A stretch of 19,829 nt of DNA. Origin: Planctomycetota bacterium (lineage in GTDB: Bacteria; Planctomycetota; MHYJ01; JACQXL01). The stretch is from positions 1 through 19,829 of the forward strand of contig JACQXL010000028.1 of NCBI GenBank assembly GCA_016208805.1. The letters are read 5' to 3'. Position numbers and translations under genes: made by a program. Position 1 is the first letter of the stretch. Each line of letters begins with the position of its first letter. Positions 19,644 through 19,829 of this stretch are shown here, one piece after another. The notes beneath the pieces were generated by a model. The model did no database searches and was not told the DNA's origin. It saw only the letters and a program-made list of their open reading frames with translations.

Positions 19644-19829
19644 ATGACAAACCGTATATGGGTAAAGATAGGGCTACTCGTTATAATCTTATTATCTGGA
19701 GTATTTATCCTTGGTTCAAGTCATCTCTATGCGGCCGACCCGCCACCCACAGCCCGGTTTCTGGTCCGGCCAAATGTCCCTTCTTATTTCCCGGTCACTC
19801 CGAACGAGAAGATTGCCATTCCGTATAAT
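19644..19829 (+). CDS. Secreted protein, N-terminal part only
   Basis: The first 62 codons of a gene run off the window edge. The sequence MTNRIWVKIGLLVIILLSGV, continuing FILGSSHLYA before ADPPP, is a typical signal peptide with a cleavage site near LYA-ADPPP. The mature start is proline-rich (PPPTARFLVRPNVPSYFPV). A ribosome site AGAAGGGA stands 3 bases before the ATG, the best one on this strand. I do not recognise the family from this fragment. Confidence 0.8.
   Translation, partial: MTNRIWVKIGLLVIILLSGVFILGSSHLYAADPPPTARFLVRPNVPSYFPVTPNEKIAIPYN

Overview
The window is most likely chromosomal DNA of an uncultured Planctomycetota lineage, with moderate GC. The best evidence is the + strand gene group: a membrane von Willebrand A protein, a PQQ-type beta-propeller protein, and a squalene-cyclase-like repeat protein ending in LQIPNDYLPIFQR, a combination and C-terminus I associate with planctomycetes. 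This assignment is inference from recalled family features. No rRNA or other phylogenetic marker was available.

Left half (about 532-12425, minus strand): a division and cell wall (dcw) cluster read right to left. The order is mraZ (broken), a small coiled-coil gene, rsmH, ftsL, ftsI, murE, murF, mraY, a GxxExxY-family gene, ftsW, murG and a parB-like gene. It encodes the cytoplasmic MurE and MurF ligases, the MraY and MurG lipid steps, and the FtsW/FtsI polymerase-transpeptidase pair. The DNPR motif of MurE predicts meso-diaminopimelate peptidoglycan. No murD is present: its usual place between mraY and ftsW is taken by the GxxExxY gene and repeats. murC, murB, ftsQ, ftsA and ftsZ do not follow murG; a parB-like gene does.

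Right half (12750-19829, plus strand): the VWA protein, the beta-propeller protein (ATGA-coupled to it), the prenyltransferase/squalene-oxidase-repeat protein, a frameshifted polysaccharide deacetylase, and the start of a secreted protein cut by the window edge. The 380-base divergent spacer at 12370-12749 holds candidate promoters for both directions.

The most striking feature is a dense population of short dispersed palindromic or inverted repeats belonging to many families. They fill the intergenic spaces and are also embedded in frame inside conserved genes. MurG alone carries four repeat-derived peptides, each at a predicted surface loop or segment junction. A 37-bp family occurs in mraZ, murG and the deacetylase, with a variant in the beta-propeller gene. 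A 93-bp element with 11-bp terminal inverted repeats occupies exactly codons 7-37 of the beta-propeller gene. Repeats also supply start regions or stop codons for parB, murG, ftsW, ftsI, murF, the beta-propeller gene and the prenyltransferase-like gene. In mraZ and the deacetylase, repeats or palindromes sit beside a reading-frame break. This resembles the Rickettsia palindromic elements in principle, but here many unrelated repeat families take part.
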